A DNA stretch of 64,000 bases from NCBI RefSeq assembly GCF_003852525.1, contig NZ_QAJL01000004.1, forward strand, positions 408,009 through 472,008, written 5' to 3'. Of the stretch, positions 8,057 through 16,886 are shown one piece after another. Position numbers and translations under genes: made by a program. Numbering within the stretch: position 1 is the first letter of the stretch; each line of letters opens with the position of its first letter. This stretch comes from Pedobacter sp. KBW06 (lineage in GTDB: Bacteria > Bacteroidota > Bacteroidia > Sphingobacteriales > Sphingobacteriaceae). Under the pieces are notes generated by a model. The model searched no databases. It was not told where the DNA came from and saw only the letters and a list, made by a program, of their open reading frames with translations.

Positions 8057-8917
8057 TTACTTCACAATCTTCAACAGATAAGAACCGTAGCCACTCTTCA
8101 CCAATGGCGTTGCCACTGCTTTAAGCTGCTCTTTATCAATAAAGCCCATCCGGTAAGCCACTTCTTCAATACATCCGATTTTCAGTCCCTGACGTTCCTC
8201 GATCACCTGTACAAACTGGCCTGCCTGCATCAATGAAGCAAAAGTTCCGGTATCCAACCAGGCTGTTCCCCTGCTCAACACGCCAACTTTCAATTTCCCC
8301 TGTTCCAGGTAAACCTTGTTCACGTCCGTAATCTCGTACTCTCCACGTGGGGAAGGTTTAATATTTTTAGCGATCTCCACCACACTGTTGTCATAAAAAT
8401 AAAGTCCTGGAACCGCATAATCTGACTTAGGTGTTACCGGTTTTTCCTCGATAGATACCGCTTTGTTATTTTCATCAAATTCCACTACACCATAGCGTTC
8501 AGGATCAGAAACACGGTAAGCGAAAACAACACCTCCATCCGGATCCGAACTCGCCTGCAACAGCTTTGCCATTCCATCTCCATAGAAAATATTATCCCCC
8601 AATACCAGCGCTACTTTATCCTTACCGATAAAATCAGCACCGATCACAAAAGCCTGGGCCAGTCCATTTGGATTTGCCTGTTCTGCATAAGAAAACTCAC
8701 AGCCTAAAGCCTTTCCATCTCCTAATAGTTTCTTAAAATTCGGAAGGTCATGTGGGGTAGAAATGATCAGAATTTCCCTGATTCCTGCCAGCATTAAAGT
8801 CGAAAGCGGATAATAAATCATCGGCTTGTCGTACACAGGCATCATTTGCTTGCTCATTACTAGGGTTAAAGGGTGCAATCTTGTACCGCTTCCCCCTGCT
8901 AAAATTATTCCTTTCAA
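8057..8917 (-). CDS. rfbA: Glucose-1-phosphate thymidylyltransferase
   Basis: A 286-residue protein that begins MKGIILAGGSGTRLHPLT, the nucleotide-binding signature of the sugar nucleotidyltransferase family, with KPMIYYPLSTLMLAGI and GLAQAFVIGADFIG as further RmlA hallmarks. It makes dTDP-glucose, the first step toward dTDP-L-rhamnose and related O-antigen sugars. The start codon is TTG (8915-8917): the N-terminus matches the family exactly there, and an in-frame TGA lies upstream with no ATG between. The rest of the rml pathway is not nearby, so the gene is isolated from the polysaccharide locus at 40-50 kb. Confidence 0.95.
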   Translation of the reverse strand: MKGIILAGGSGTRLHPLTLVMSKQMMPVYDKPMIYYPLSTLMLAGIREILIISTPHDLPNFKKLLGDGKALGCEFSYAEQANPNGLAQAFVIGADFIGKDKVALVLGDNIFYGDGMAKLLQASSDPDGGVVFAYRVSDPERYGVVEFDENNKAVSIEEKPVTPKSDYAVPGLYFYDNSVVEIAKNIKPSPRGEYEITDVNKVYLEQGKLKVGVLSRGTAWLDTGTFASLMQAGQFVQVIEERQGLKIGCIEEVAYRMGFIDKEQLKAVATPLVKSGYGSYLLKIVK

Positions 8918-8940
8918 TTTATATAAGGTTTGGTTTGTAT

Positions 8941-9516
8941 CTATTGTTCATCCTTTTTTAAGGACACACTATTTTCCAGCTCTGCATACCATTCTGCGCC
9001 GTACTTTCTAATAAGCGGCCCTTTCAGAAACTGATAAACAGGTACTTTTAATTCTCTACCAAAAGTACAGGCATCATGACAGATGTGCCACCTGTCGTAA
9101 TTTAAAACTTCAAACTCCGGATACTGTGTTACCCTGATCGGATACAAATGACAGGAAATCGGCTTTTGCCAGTCTACCAGTCCAAGCTCGTACCCTTTCT
9201 CAATTCCACATTTTGTGATTCCATTTTCAAATGTCACATACGCACATTCCTTATTCCCATCTACGCAAGGGGTAGTCAGGTCGCCATCCGCATCTACCAC
9301 AGAAGTACCCTGCTCTTCAATTGCTTTGATTCCCTTCTCTTCCAGCAGGTGTTGAATTTTCGGATAAATATCCCTGAGGATCGCCGTTTCCGCAACATCC
9401 AGCGGTGCACCCGCATCTCCCTCCACACAGCAAATGCCTTTACACTTGTTCAGGTTACACACAAAGCTTTCGCTAATCAGGTCCTCGTGCACGAGTGTAT
9501 TCTGTACTTCTATCAT
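8941..9516 (-). CDS. DUF3109 family Cys-rich protein
   Basis: A 191-residue cytoplasmic protein of the DUF3109 family. Its N-terminal FVCNLNKCKGICCVEGDAG and later Cys (CVDGNKECAYV, KCGIEKGYE, ISCHLYPIR, HICHDACTFG) form a pattern suggestive of a metal or Fe-S site related to YkgJ-type CxxCC proteins. The cellular role is not known to me. It lies 5 bp downstream of a DUF3108 gene and 23 bp upstream of rfbA, so the three are probably co-transcribed. Confidence 0.85.
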   Translation of the reverse strand: MIEVQNTLVHEDLISESFVCNLNKCKGICCVEGDAGAPLDVAETAILRDIYPKIQHLLEEKGIKAIEEQGTSVVDADGDLTTPCVDGNKECAYVTFENGITKCGIEKGYELGLVDWQKPISCHLYPIRVTQYPEFEVLNYDRWHICHDACTFGRELKVPVYQFLKGPLIRKYGAEWYAELENSVSLKKDEQ

Positions 9517-9521
9517 TTCTT

Positions 9522-10298
9522 TTATTTTACTATTGCCAAAGGATACTTTAATCCATCAGCTGATTTAATTTCCATCGTCACTGCACCCACCAAGATCTCC
9601 ACCTGAGCCTTTACAGGCACCCTGTTGCCATCATCAGTAATCCAGAGATATAATTTACTGTCTTTCTTGAAAATTCGCCCAGGCTTAATAGAAGGGCTAA
9701 ATTTCAGACATTTGATTTTTCCTAATTTTGTTTTTACCGTTTCCCGGCCTACAAACTGTATTTCCAGCTGATTGATCTCATCTCCCAGGAAATAATTCAC
9801 TTTAACCTCATCTCCGATATTCATTTTGGAGATGTCCAGACTTCTGGCAAAATAATAAGTGGATACCAGATCAAAGGTCTGACTGTTTGGCGTTTTAAAA
9901 GTCCCTTTTGTGGCCACCACTTTTTGCTCTGCCTGAGAAAACCTCGCTTTATCTTCTCTCCGGTAACTTCCTTCGCGGATGTTTTCCTGATAGAAATAAG
10001 GCTTAAGGTTTACTTTATCAATATAGGAATCGTAATGATCCCTGATTTTATAAAAAATGTCAAATGTTCCCGAAGTCGCCGCATCAACAGATAGCTTAAA
10101 AGTAGGCTTTCCATCAAATTTAAGATCTGAATCCAGGACCTTCAATGTTCCTTCTGCCGCGGTGATGAAGCCATACCTTAATTTATATTTAAGCACCTCT
10201 CCAGCCTGAAAAACGGGTTCTTTAACAAAAGGAAGCTCCTGGGCCATTCCCCTGAAACTTAGTAATGCAATAGTGATGATCAATAATGATTTCTTCAT
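9522..10298 (-). CDS. DUF3108 domain periplasmic protein
   Basis: A 258-residue protein with a signal peptide (MKKSLLIITIALLSFRGMAQ) and a DUF3108 beta-rich domain over most of its length (FQAGEVLKYKLRYGFITAAEGTLKV is the typical opening). It has no membrane segment after the signal, so it is probably periplasmic or outer-membrane associated. The function is unknown. It is followed 5 bp later by DUF3109. Confidence 0.82.
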   Translation of the reverse strand: MKKSLLIITIALLSFRGMAQELPFVKEPVFQAGEVLKYKLRYGFITAAEGTLKVLDSDLKFDGKPTFKLSVDAATSGTFDIFYKIRDHYDSYIDKVNLKPYFYQENIREGSYRREDKARFSQAEQKVVATKGTFKTPNSQTFDLVSTYYFARSLDISKMNIGDEVKVNYFLGDEINQLEIQFVGRETVKTKLGKIKCLKFSPSIKPGRIFKKDSKLYLWITDDGNRVPVKAQVEILVGAVTMEIKSADGLKYPLAIVK

Positions 10299-10328
10299 AT
10301 CAGGGTTAAAACAAAAAACAATCCAAAC

Positions 10329-10844
10329 TTAATCCTTTCGCTTAAAAATCGGGACGGTAGAGCATGGCTCGCCGTACATAATGCTTTTTACGACTGGTGT
10401 CAGCAGCCCTGTAATTTCTACATAAGCAGAAACCGGCACCTCAATATCTGCGCATCCTTTGATCACTACTCTTTCTCCGGCAAATGCATTCAGGTCGATC
10501 TTTGCCAGTGCTTTAGCAAAAAGCACAGATTCCAGCGTCTCTAAGCTACCAAAAACCACCTCATTTGCATAAGGTTTTAATTTATTGGCCAGCAGCATGT
10601 AAGCCCATGTGGGTACGATCGCATCGGCACTACAGATAATGGCTATATTTTTACCTGTATAAGCTGCCCAGTCATGTGCTTTTATAAACTCGCGGAAATC
10701 TTTCTCCCGCAGCATCAGTCCATGAAAAAGGTTATCCTTGATGTCATACACAACCCTTTCTCCGGTATGATAGTATTCTTCCAGATTTAACGTGATCAAG
10801 CCACTTGCAGCTACTTTATTAACGAAGTTCTCCTGAATGTCCAT
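10329..10844 (-). CDS. DUF2480 family protein
   Basis: A 171-residue soluble protein matching the Bacteroidota-restricted DUF2480 family by overall sequence (NFVNKVAASGLITLNLEEYY, DIKDNLFHGLMLREKDFREF, KGCADIEVPVSAYVEIT). No catalytic motif is obvious and the role is unknown. It is placed after a terminator that closes the ppiD-like gene, so it likely starts a new transcription unit with DUF3108, DUF3109 and rfbA. Confidence 0.8.
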   Translation of the reverse strand: MDIQENFVNKVAASGLITLNLEEYYHTGERVVYDIKDNLFHGLMLREKDFREFIKAHDWAAYTGKNIAIICSADAIVPTWAYMLLANKLKPYANEVVFGSLETLESVLFAKALAKIDLNAFAGERVVIKGCADIEVPVSAYVEITGLLTPVVKSIMYGEPCSTVPIFKRKD

Positions 10845-10861
10845 GGTGATTAAAATAAAAA

Positions 10862-10887
10862 AACCGGAAGCAATAATACTTCCGGTT
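10862..10887 (-). terminator. Intrinsic terminator after ppiD-like gene
   Basis: A 9-bp perfect stem (10862-10870 with 10879-10887) followed on the minus strand by a run of seven T. It lies between the foldase stop and the DUF2480 start. Confidence 0.88.
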
Positions 10888-10908
10888 ACAAAATTACGTA
10901 AAATAAGA

Positions 10909-13005
10909 TTAATAGAATTTCACCCTATTGTCTTTTATCTTGGCTTTATCCTGCAAAGCCTGGAATGCCGATCCTAAAGAACGCTGAGCAGCTGCCTGCA
11001 TCATTGATTCTTTTTGTTTGTAAGTATTTGCCAGAGGAGCCGGGTTACCGAATCCGTCAACAGTAAATACATACACGCCACGTTCGCCATCTACAGGTTT
11101 AGAAAGTTTACCTGGCTGAGAACCGAAAACAGTTCCTACCAGTTTATTTTCCTGAGCTGCACCAGGGATAATTGGATTAGCAAATACCATGTTCTGAACT
11201 GGTGCTACAGGTTTTCCTAATTTCTGAGCTACCTGATCGATATTTCCTGCACCTTGTAAAGCGGCATTGATTTTTTCTGTCAGTTGTTTTGCTTTCACTG
11301 CATTGCGAACCATTGGCTCGATGTCTTTTTTCACTGCTTCCAATGACAATGGCCCTTTAGGGTTGATACCAGTTACACGGGCAACTACAAATGAGTTCTC
11401 CATTTGGTAGATTTCCTTAAGCACATCACCTTTATCTGCTGCATAAGCATCACGGATCAGTTGACGTGGGTTATCCAGTCCCGGAGCAAATCCTTGCGAT
11501 CCTGTTACTTTATCAGCTACACCTACAGTGTATTTATTTTTTTGTGCCAGTTCGCTAAAGTTATTGTCTTTAACTTCACTTAAGAAGTTGCTTGCTTTTT
11601 TGTAAGCAGCATCTTTAGTTTTATTACTAGCAGCAAGGCTTTTCTCTACGTAAGCCAGTTTAGCTACTTTAGAAGAACCGATTTGTTTTTCGATTTTAAT
11701 CAGGTGAACACCGAATTGTGAAGTCACTACTTTAAGATCTCCGGCTTTACCGTCGAAAGCAGCATTCTCAAATTCAGGAACCATTTGTCCACGGCTAAAA
11801 GTACCCAGCTCACCGCCTTTGTCTTTTGATCCGTCAACGCTATACTGCTTAGCCAATGTTGCGAAGCTCGCACCACCTTGTACCAGTGTTTTCAATGAAT
11901 CAGCCAATTTCTTAGCTTTATCAACACCACCCAATTTCGTAGGGTCAATCAGGATATGACTTGCTTTAACAGAGTCTGGAGAAAAACGGGTATCAATTAC
12001 TTTAACCAGTTTATAAGAGTTACCAGAGAATTTAGGACCGTAATAGCTACCTGCAGGAAGATTAAAAACTACAGAGTCAACAGCCGGGTCTAATTTACCT
12101 TTGCTCAAATAAGTGTAAGGAACTTTAACATCAGAATTTAAAGCAGCGAACAAAGAATCGCTTGGTGCAGTTCTGAAATCAGCAGCCAGTTTATCTACCT
12201 GAGTTTTCACTGCGGCAGAATCTTCTTTTGTCGGGCTAACGCTGAAAGCTACATACTCGAATGAACGGGTTTCTGTAGGGTTCTCAAAACGTTTTTTGTT
12301 GGCGTTATAATAATCAGAATAGTCCGATTCTGTTGGTTTTACATTTGCATCAGGAATTGAAGCGTAATCAAGGCTTACATATTTGAAGTTAGCCAGTTTA
12401 TTACGGTTCTGATATTCGTCATTTGCTTCCAGCGTAGTTACGTATAAAGAGTTACGAACCAGGTTGGCATATTTTTGTTGTAAAGCCTGTTTAGTGATTT
12501 CAGTTTCCAATAAAGCCCACTGTTGGTTTAACTGTGGATTTTTAGCCCTTTGTTTCAGGGAAGTAATCACATCAGCACGGTTCAACTGACCAGTCTGAGG
12601 GTTACCGAAATACTGAACAATCAGTGGACTAGGATTCTGACCTTGCATCAGGTCAAACAATTCATCACTGGAAACGTTCAAACCTAAGCGGCTGTATTCT
12701 TTACCTAAAAGAACTCCGGCCACTTCACCGTTCCAAACGTTGTCTACAGCCATGGCTTGCATCTGGGCATTTCCTGAGCCACCATATTGCTGTTTAAACT
12801 GAGCTAAACTCTGGTCTACTTTAGGACCAAAAGTATCAATGCTAATTTCTTCACCATCAATTGATCCGACAACCTTTTGAGATTCGGCCCAGAAAGGCTT
12901 ACCTACGTTAATTGCATCACCAACCAAAAATGCAACAATTGCAAAACCGATGGCACCGATCAAAATGTACCCTGCGCGATTCCGCAAAAATGTCATTAAT
13001 CCCAT
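10909..13005 (-). CDS. PpiD-like SurA/parvulin peptidyl-prolyl isomerase
   Basis: A 698-residue protein anchored by one N-terminal membrane helix (GYILIGAIGFAIVAFLVGDA, about residues 12-31). A SurA_N-like helical region follows and a parvulin rotamase domain lies near residues 345-440 (VKASHILID..., GGELGTFSRGQMVPEFENAAF, VTSQFGVHLIKIEKQ). A second, weaker parvulin-like repeat may occupy the C-terminal third. It probably acts as a periplasmic foldase for outer-membrane proteins, like PpiD. It lies downstream of lptC and an outer-membrane protein gene, consistent with envelope biogenesis. A promoter-like TATCTTGC lies just upstream. Confidence 0.9.
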   Translation of the reverse strand: MGLMTFLRNRAGYILIGAIGFAIVAFLVGDAINVGKPFWAESQKVVGSIDGEEISIDTFGPKVDQSLAQFKQQYGGSGNAQMQAMAVDNVWNGEVAGVLLGKEYSRLGLNVSSDELFDLMQGQNPSPLIVQYFGNPQTGQLNRADVITSLKQRAKNPQLNQQWALLETEITKQALQQKYANLVRNSLYVTTLEANDEYQNRNKLANFKYVSLDYASIPDANVKPTESDYSDYYNANKKRFENPTETRSFEYVAFSVSPTKEDSAAVKTQVDKLAADFRTAPSDSLFAALNSDVKVPYTYLSKGKLDPAVDSVVFNLPAGSYYGPKFSGNSYKLVKVIDTRFSPDSVKASHILIDPTKLGGVDKAKKLADSLKTLVQGGASFATLAKQYSVDGSKDKGGELGTFSRGQMVPEFENAAFDGKAGDLKVVTSQFGVHLIKIEKQIGSSKVAKLAYVEKSLAASNKTKDAAYKKASNFLSEVKDNNFSELAQKNKYTVGVADKVTGSQGFAPGLDNPRQLIRDAYAADKGDVLKEIYQMENSFVVARVTGINPKGPLSLEAVKKDIEPMVRNAVKAKQLTEKINAALQGAGNIDQVAQKLGKPVAPVQNMVFANPIIPGAAQENKLVGTVFGSQPGKLSKPVDGERGVYVFTVDGFGNPAPLANTYKQKESMMQAAAQRSLGSAFQALQDKAKIKDNRVKFY

Positions 13006-13133
13006 AATATTCTTATTTATAAATCTTTTTTAAGAGGGCGCAAGATACAACTTTTGCGAAAAAAAGAAAATATTAAATTGTTTTTGATTAAGTATTTAAA
13101 AATTAAGGAAATATAAGCTTTTAACCCCCCGGA

Positions 13134-13721
13134 TTATTCCCCGAATTTTTTATCAACATAAGCCTCTCCAAAGCCCCTTTCGAACTTAAAAACGCTGAAA
13201 TCTTCCGTTGCACTGAAGTTATTTGCATTAATCACGGTACCATCAGGTTTGGTCACCACTCCCGTTGGAGAGAAAAACATCCGCTTATTCTGGTCCCAGG
13301 TAAGCTCCTCAGTATTGAAGGTTAATTCCTCGTTGATAACGATCACATTGCGTCTGAAAATCACCAGTTTTTCCGATTCCCGCTGAATCGCATAATCGGA
13401 AGTTACTGATCCCTTAATTCCTTGTTTTTCGTTCAGAAATTTGATTTTTACCCCCTCCGGCATCTCCTGATATATCGCACCATTTTTGGGGGTGATCTTA
13501 TCCATGATCGGGGCTGTTGCGGTTGCTTTTACCATCGCCGAATCACTATAGGTGATGTTTACATCAGTAGTCCGGTCCCTGTTCAGGATGAGTTTATCCT
13601 TTGCAGAGAGCGGTGCAGCCTTTTTCAGGTCATCTTCTCCACAGGAGCTCAAACAGAGCTGGAATAAGCAAAGTACAGCGATTCCAGTTAATGTTGCAGC
13701 ACGGGATTTCATGATCATCAT
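13134..13721 (-). CDS. lptC: LptC, LPS export periplasmic protein
   Basis: A 195-residue protein with a lipoprotein signal (lipobox LSSC) and the LptC-type beta-jellyroll: KGSVTSDYAIQRESEKLVIFRRNVIVINE and GVVTKPDGTVINANNFSATEDFSVFKFERGFGE. LptC relays lipopolysaccharide from the inner-membrane LptBFG transporter to LptA. The lipoprotein form is common in Bacteroidota. It sits 37 bp downstream of an outer-membrane protein gene and upstream of the PpiD-like foldase. Confidence 0.85.
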   Translation of the reverse strand: MMIMKSRAATLTGIAVLCLFQLCLSSCGEDDLKKAAPLSAKDKLILNRDRTTDVNITYSDSAMVKATATAPIMDKITPKNGAIYQEMPEGVKIKFLNEKQGIKGSVTSDYAIQRESEKLVIFRRNVIVINEELTFNTEELTWDQNKRMFFSPTGVVTKPDGTVINANNFSATEDFSVFKFERGFGEAYVDKKFGE

Positions 13722-13758
13722 ATTTTTAACAGGTTTCCGGATTTAAGCCCGGAATTCC

Positions 13759-15048
13759 TTAGTAAAGTTTGTTCTTAACAAACCAGGTATCGTTCAGGGT
13801 AAAGCCGATATGGAAATTGATGTAATTCTCCTTAACCAGGCTGTTCGTTAACGTTCCTCTTTGTCCGATCTCTGTGGTAAAGTTCAATTTGTAAGCTGAA
13901 TACCTGCTGAATGCCAAAGGTAAGCCAAGTCCAAAAGTGATCGCCTGTTGTTTGATGTCCTGGCCTGCAGTCTGGATATAAGTCTTGTCGTACATGAAAC
14001 CTAAACGGTAGTCTACACGTTTGAAGTAACTCCCGATAGAAGTAACGTCCGGAGTATACTGACCACCGGCAGAAACACCCCAGCTATCCTGTAATCCCTG
14101 ATTTACACCATCAATGGCTAATTTTTTCCAGCCACCCATTCTATAATCTGCACCAAACATCCATTTATTATCTCTCTGAACTGTAAATCCAAAGCTATGG
14201 GTCAATGGCAATTTTAATTTCGTTTCTTTTCCTGGTATCGACGAAAGGGTATCTATGATCCCACCTTCAGCACCCGATGCATCCTTAATATACTGACTGG
14301 CAAGGTAAGTTCTTGTAGAATTAAGAGAAGAGGACGCAGAGCCCGAATATCCAAGCGTAATTCTCTTTTTAGTTCCCAAAGGAATTTCATATTGAGCACC
14401 ATAAGAGAAACTCACACCACCAACACTGTTTTTATCTGTTTCTCTGGAATATTTTGCAGCGATTCTGTCCAGCTCAATAGAACTGCTTTTCTGCAGGTTT
14501 CCGAAGATGTATTCCACGTTTCCACCGATTCTGAAATGGTCACCGATTTGCTGACCAAAACCCAGATAAGCTTTTGATAAACCACCCTCTCCGGTATAGA
14601 TGCTCGTTGAATTGCTGGTATCCACCCTGGATGTTTTTGTATACTCATAACCCACCTGAGTATATGGCATTAAACCAAAACTAATTCCGGATTTACCATT
14701 TTTGATGGGAAAAGCAAGTGCAATATGACTCAATGAAGCATTAAAGCTGCTCTCTGCCAGACTTCCCTGTTTCAGTGTAGTGAAAGTTCCTGACATTCCT
14801 ATATCTACCGTAGCCATGTTAATTCCGGTATAAGAAGCCGGATTCTGCATGTTGATATTGCTAAAACCACCTGGCTTGTAAACACCTGTAGAGATGCCTC
14901 CCATAGCCCGCAATTGTGGAAGTACCAATGGTTTGACATTTCCAAGTCCAAACTGAGAATATGGAGATTGAGAATTAACCTGTGCCTGGGCAGTAATTCC
15001 GGTAAACAAGGCCAATACGGCTGCTATATAATTAATTTTTTTGTACAT
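13759..15048 (-). CDS. Outer-membrane beta-barrel protein
   Basis: About 429 residues with a signal peptide (MYKKINYIAAVLALFTGITAQAQ). The mature part has alternating beta-strand character, many Tyr/Gly/Ser, and a C-terminal strand ending in an aromatic residue region (NFHIGFTLNDTWFVKNKLY). QSPYSQFGLGNVKPLVLPQLRAMGGISTG resembles outer-membrane proteins of the PorV/FadL-like group in Bacteroidota. An in-frame ATG at 15069 would add seven residues; both starts overlap the end of coaX, so translation is likely coupled. The exact transported substrate or role is unknown. Confidence 0.75.
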   Translation of the reverse strand: MYKKINYIAAVLALFTGITAQAQVNSQSPYSQFGLGNVKPLVLPQLRAMGGISTGVYKPGGFSNINMQNPASYTGINMATVDIGMSGTFTTLKQGSLAESSFNASLSHIALAFPIKNGKSGISFGLMPYTQVGYEYTKTSRVDTSNSTSIYTGEGGLSKAYLGFGQQIGDHFRIGGNVEYIFGNLQKSSSIELDRIAAKYSRETDKNSVGGVSFSYGAQYEIPLGTKKRITLGYSGSASSSLNSTRTYLASQYIKDASGAEGGIIDTLSSIPGKETKLKLPLTHSFGFTVQRDNKWMFGADYRMGGWKKLAIDGVNQGLQDSWGVSAGGQYTPDVTSIGSYFKRVDYRLGFMYDKTYIQTAGQDIKQQAITFGLGLPLAFSRYSAYKLNFTTEIGQRGTLTNSLVKENYINFHIGFTLNDTWFVKNKLY

Positions 15049-15787
15049 ATTCAAATGCAATGACTTCATTTAATCCTTTTAATACCAAATACGGATCGTG
15101 AGTAATTTGAGGCGCAAAGATGCTGTTTTTTAATTGTTTCAGCAAAAATGTAGCACTACCCCCTGTTATCAATACCGTCAGGTCGTTATTTTTATTATTT
15201 TGTTGGGTGATAAACCCTTCAACTTCATTAATTACTCCTTGTAAAACACCATTTTGAATGGCAGTAATTGTATCTGTCCCCTCGGGGATCTCTCCTTCTT
15301 CCCTATCCCAGTCTACCAAAGGCAAACGTCCAGTATAATGATTTAATGCTTTAAAACGCATTTCTATTCCCAAACTTATACTTCCTCCAAAATATTCACT
15401 TTGGGCATTCAGCAGGTCGTACACAATACATGTTCCGGCATCAACGATAAAACAGTTTTTGGCCGGATAATAATAATGCGCCGCAATCACTTTTGCCCAG
15501 CGGTCTAATCCCAGCGTGGATGGTGTTTTATACTTGTTTTTTACCCCAATATTGCTCCCGGTAGAAAAAGGAATGTAAGTTGTATTTGCTTTCAAAACAC
15601 CTATTACTTCTTCTAATTCAGGACCTACACTGGATATTGTGGAGCAGGTGATCTGGTATTGTTTAATTAAATCCAGTATTGCATCCGGTGTAATTTGCTT
15701 CAGAACCTGAGCATGAACCATTATTCTGTCGTTAAAAACAGCAATTTTAGGGTTCGTATTTCCAATATCTATTACCAGATTATGCAC
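15032..15787 (-). CDS. coaX: Type III pantothenate kinase
   Basis: A 251-residue protein of the CoaX family (ASKHA fold). Motifs are DIGNTNPKIAVF at the N-terminus, GLDRWAKVIAAH, DAGTCIVYDLL, and GGSISLGIEMRFKAL. It phosphorylates pantothenate in the first step of coenzyme A synthesis. The start codon is GTG at 15785-15787, with an in-frame TGA right before it. The gene ends inside the start of the outer-membrane protein gene. This overlap of a CoA gene with an envelope gene suggests a shared transcript. Confidence 0.94.
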   Translation of the reverse strand: MHNLVIDIGNTNPKIAVFNDRIMVHAQVLKQITPDAILDLIKQYQITCSTISSVGPELEEVIGVLKANTTYIPFSTGSNIGVKNKYKTPSTLGLDRWAKVIAAHYYYPAKNCFIVDAGTCIVYDLLNAQSEYFGGSISLGIEMRFKALNHYTGRLPLVDWDREEGEIPEGTDTITAIQNGVLQGVINEVEGFITQQNNKNNDLTVLITGGSATFLLKQLKNSIFAPQITHDPYLVLKGLNEVIAFEYVQKN

Positions 15788-15876
15788 TCAGGGCGTGTTC
15801 TAATACATAAACAAACTTCATGTCACAAAGCTATTAATCTTTAGCAAAGAATAAGGTTCCAAATTGTTAAAAAAAG

Positions 15877-16857
15877 TTAAACAAACAAAAAGTACTGAAT
15901 AGCGAAAACTAAAATCAGGAACAAGCTTTCGTAAAACCATCGTTTTCTGGCATTTGAGAAATAATAAGCCAGTAAAACGGAGCCTGGAGGGACACACAAA
16001 AGGAAGTGATAAAGCCGGAAATCAGGCTTGGTATACACGCTCACAATGGCCACCAGAAACATGATAAAAAGCATCTGAAAAGCCTTTCTTGTGCTGATAA
16101 AACTCCGGAAGAAATTCTCCCTCAATTGAATCATCGCCAGCACCATCATCACCAGTACCGGAACGAGTACCAGGTAATCGTTATAATTGATGGTAAAGAC
16201 CGAAGGAAACTTATTCGCCAGTGGCAGCCAGATCTTATAAAACATGGAAAGGTTATCGTTCCAGTAGTAAAAGACCCAGACAAAAAAGAAGATCGTTAGA
16301 AAGCCAACCAGACCGGCAATCCACTCCCTCCCGCTAAAAGAACGGTAAAGCAATAATGTGAACCAGATCATCACCAGCATCACTATAAATGGAAAATAGA
16401 TCAGCGTACCGATCGCAATGATCATCCCGATATCAAACATGATCATCAATGCATTGGGAGATTTACCCACCTTCAGGAACTTATCCATGATCCAGATCAG
16501 CAGGAAATTACAGATCAGCGTCGGACTTAATACCAGGAAGGGCATAAATAAACCGGCAGCAGTAACATACAACAGCGCAGGCAGGAAGCCGGGTTTATTC
16601 AGTAAGCCGTGATTGTTCACGACCCTATTGAACAAAATCGCCTGAACATAGATGATGATCGCCGCAAAAAAGGCATTCGCTATCGGAGAAAAGGTGTTTT
16701 GAACCGGAATCTGGATAAAAAATTTGGTATAGGGTTCCAGAAACTCAAAGTTCAGCTGTGCCGGAGGATCTGCAAATATTGCCATGCGCATAAAAAAAGT
16801 ATATGCGAATAACAGGAGCAGGTTTATAGGGTTTAAATTTCTAAATTGATTGATCAT
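15877..16857 (-). CDS. DUF6427-like integral membrane protein
   Basis: A 326-residue polytopic protein with about 9-10 hydrophobic helices, starting MINQFRNLNPINLLLLFAYTFFMRM. The opening and the pattern of helices fit DUF6427, a Bacteroidota family of unknown function. It precedes coaX by 89 bp and follows a glycosyltransferase gene by 29 bp. No catalytic residues can be proposed. Confidence 0.72.
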   Translation of the reverse strand: MINQFRNLNPINLLLLFAYTFFMRMAIFADPPAQLNFEFLEPYTKFFIQIPVQNTFSPIANAFFAAIIIYVQAILFNRVVNNHGLLNKPGFLPALLYVTAAGLFMPFLVLSPTLICNFLLIWIMDKFLKVGKSPNALMIMFDIGMIIAIGTLIYFPFIVMLVMIWFTLLLYRSFSGREWIAGLVGFLTIFFFVWVFYYWNDNLSMFYKIWLPLANKFPSVFTINYNDYLVLVPVLVMMVLAMIQLRENFFRSFISTRKAFQMLFIMFLVAIVSVYTKPDFRLYHFLLCVPPGSVLLAYYFSNARKRWFYESLFLILVFAIQYFLFV

Positions 16858-16886
16858 GCCTGTATACTAAGGCAAAGTAAAGCAAA

